From JAVWHX01 sp036639875 (GTDB taxonomy: Bacteria > Bacillota_I > Bacilli_A > Erysipelotrichales > Coprobacillaceae), in contig JAVWHX010000064.1 of assembly GCA_036639875.1 (NCBI GenBank), positions 1 through 12,146 of the forward strand: a DNA stretch of 12,146 nt, given 5' to 3'. Below the pieces are notes generated by a model, which searched no databases, had not been told where the DNA came from, and saw only the letters and a list, made by a program, of their open reading frames with translations. The position numbers and the translations under genes are program-made. Each line of letters begins with the position of its first letter. The first letter of the stretch is position 1. Below, in pieces: positions 12,115 to 12,146 of this stretch.

Positions 12115-12146
12115 ATATAAAACCCCTCTATGTTCTATAATCTCCA

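Noticed and set aside
1..12146. CRISPR arrays, insertion sequences, phage genes, toxin-antitoxin pairs or riboswitches
   Set aside because: No spaced direct repeats, transposase or integrase motifs, small overlapping toxin-antitoxin pairs or recognisable riboswitch cores were seen on either strand. No gene departs clearly in composition from its neighbours.

Overview
This is an AT-rich, densely packed stretch of chromosome from a low-GC Gram-positive bacterium (Bacillota). An anaerobic gut lineage such as Erysipelotrichales/Coprobacillaceae or a clostridial relative fits best. That placement is an inference from base composition, strong AAGGAGG-type ribosome binding sites, tRNA genes with encoded CCA, and the protein types (ferredoxin-type aldo/keto reductase, PurF paralog beginning MSGFFG, Ig-like/amidase_3 lipoprotein). 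TGA is used as a stop (end of argB), so the standard bacterial code applies.

Layout. Positions 1-186 hold a tandem tRNA-Asn/tRNA-Glu pair and its terminator on the + strand. Next, on the - strand, come a small helical protein of unknown function (216-620) and a coupled tRNA-modification pair, a TtcA-like sulfurtransferase followed by TcdA (2217 down to 680). A + strand CAP/SCP-domain protein with its own consensus promoter follows (2447-3154). From 3163 to 9256 all genes are on the - strand: in transcription order, an aldo/keto reductase with two ferredoxin-type clusters, a lipoprotein amidase, a PurF paralog, a heme catalase, and a DUF454 membrane protein that overlaps the catalase by one base. 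A + strand type IV pilin-like protein (9383-10231) is transcribed divergently from the reductase. The right end is the - strand arginine pair argB-argF (12114 down to 10325), overlapping by 4 bases.

How the genes work together. Four themes are visible: anticodon-loop tRNA modification (TtcA-like plus TcdA), peroxide defence (catalase under a Fur/PerR/Zur-type palindrome, with a coupled DUF454 gene), cell-surface functions (CAP protein, amidase, pilin), and arginine synthesis. Apart from the overlapping pairs, most genes look like single transcription units. Several terminators contain the stop codon of the gene they end, and two are shared by convergent genes.

No CRISPR array, insertion sequence, phage gene, rRNA, attachment site or origin was recognised. 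No stretch over 300 bases lacks a gene; the longest gaps (2218-2446 and 6574-6770) hold promoters, palindromes and a terminator. I found no clear multi-gene novel system. The observations most worth following are the PurF paralog that has lost its glutaminase residues, the catalase operator with the coupled DUF454 gene, and the isolated large pilin-like protein.
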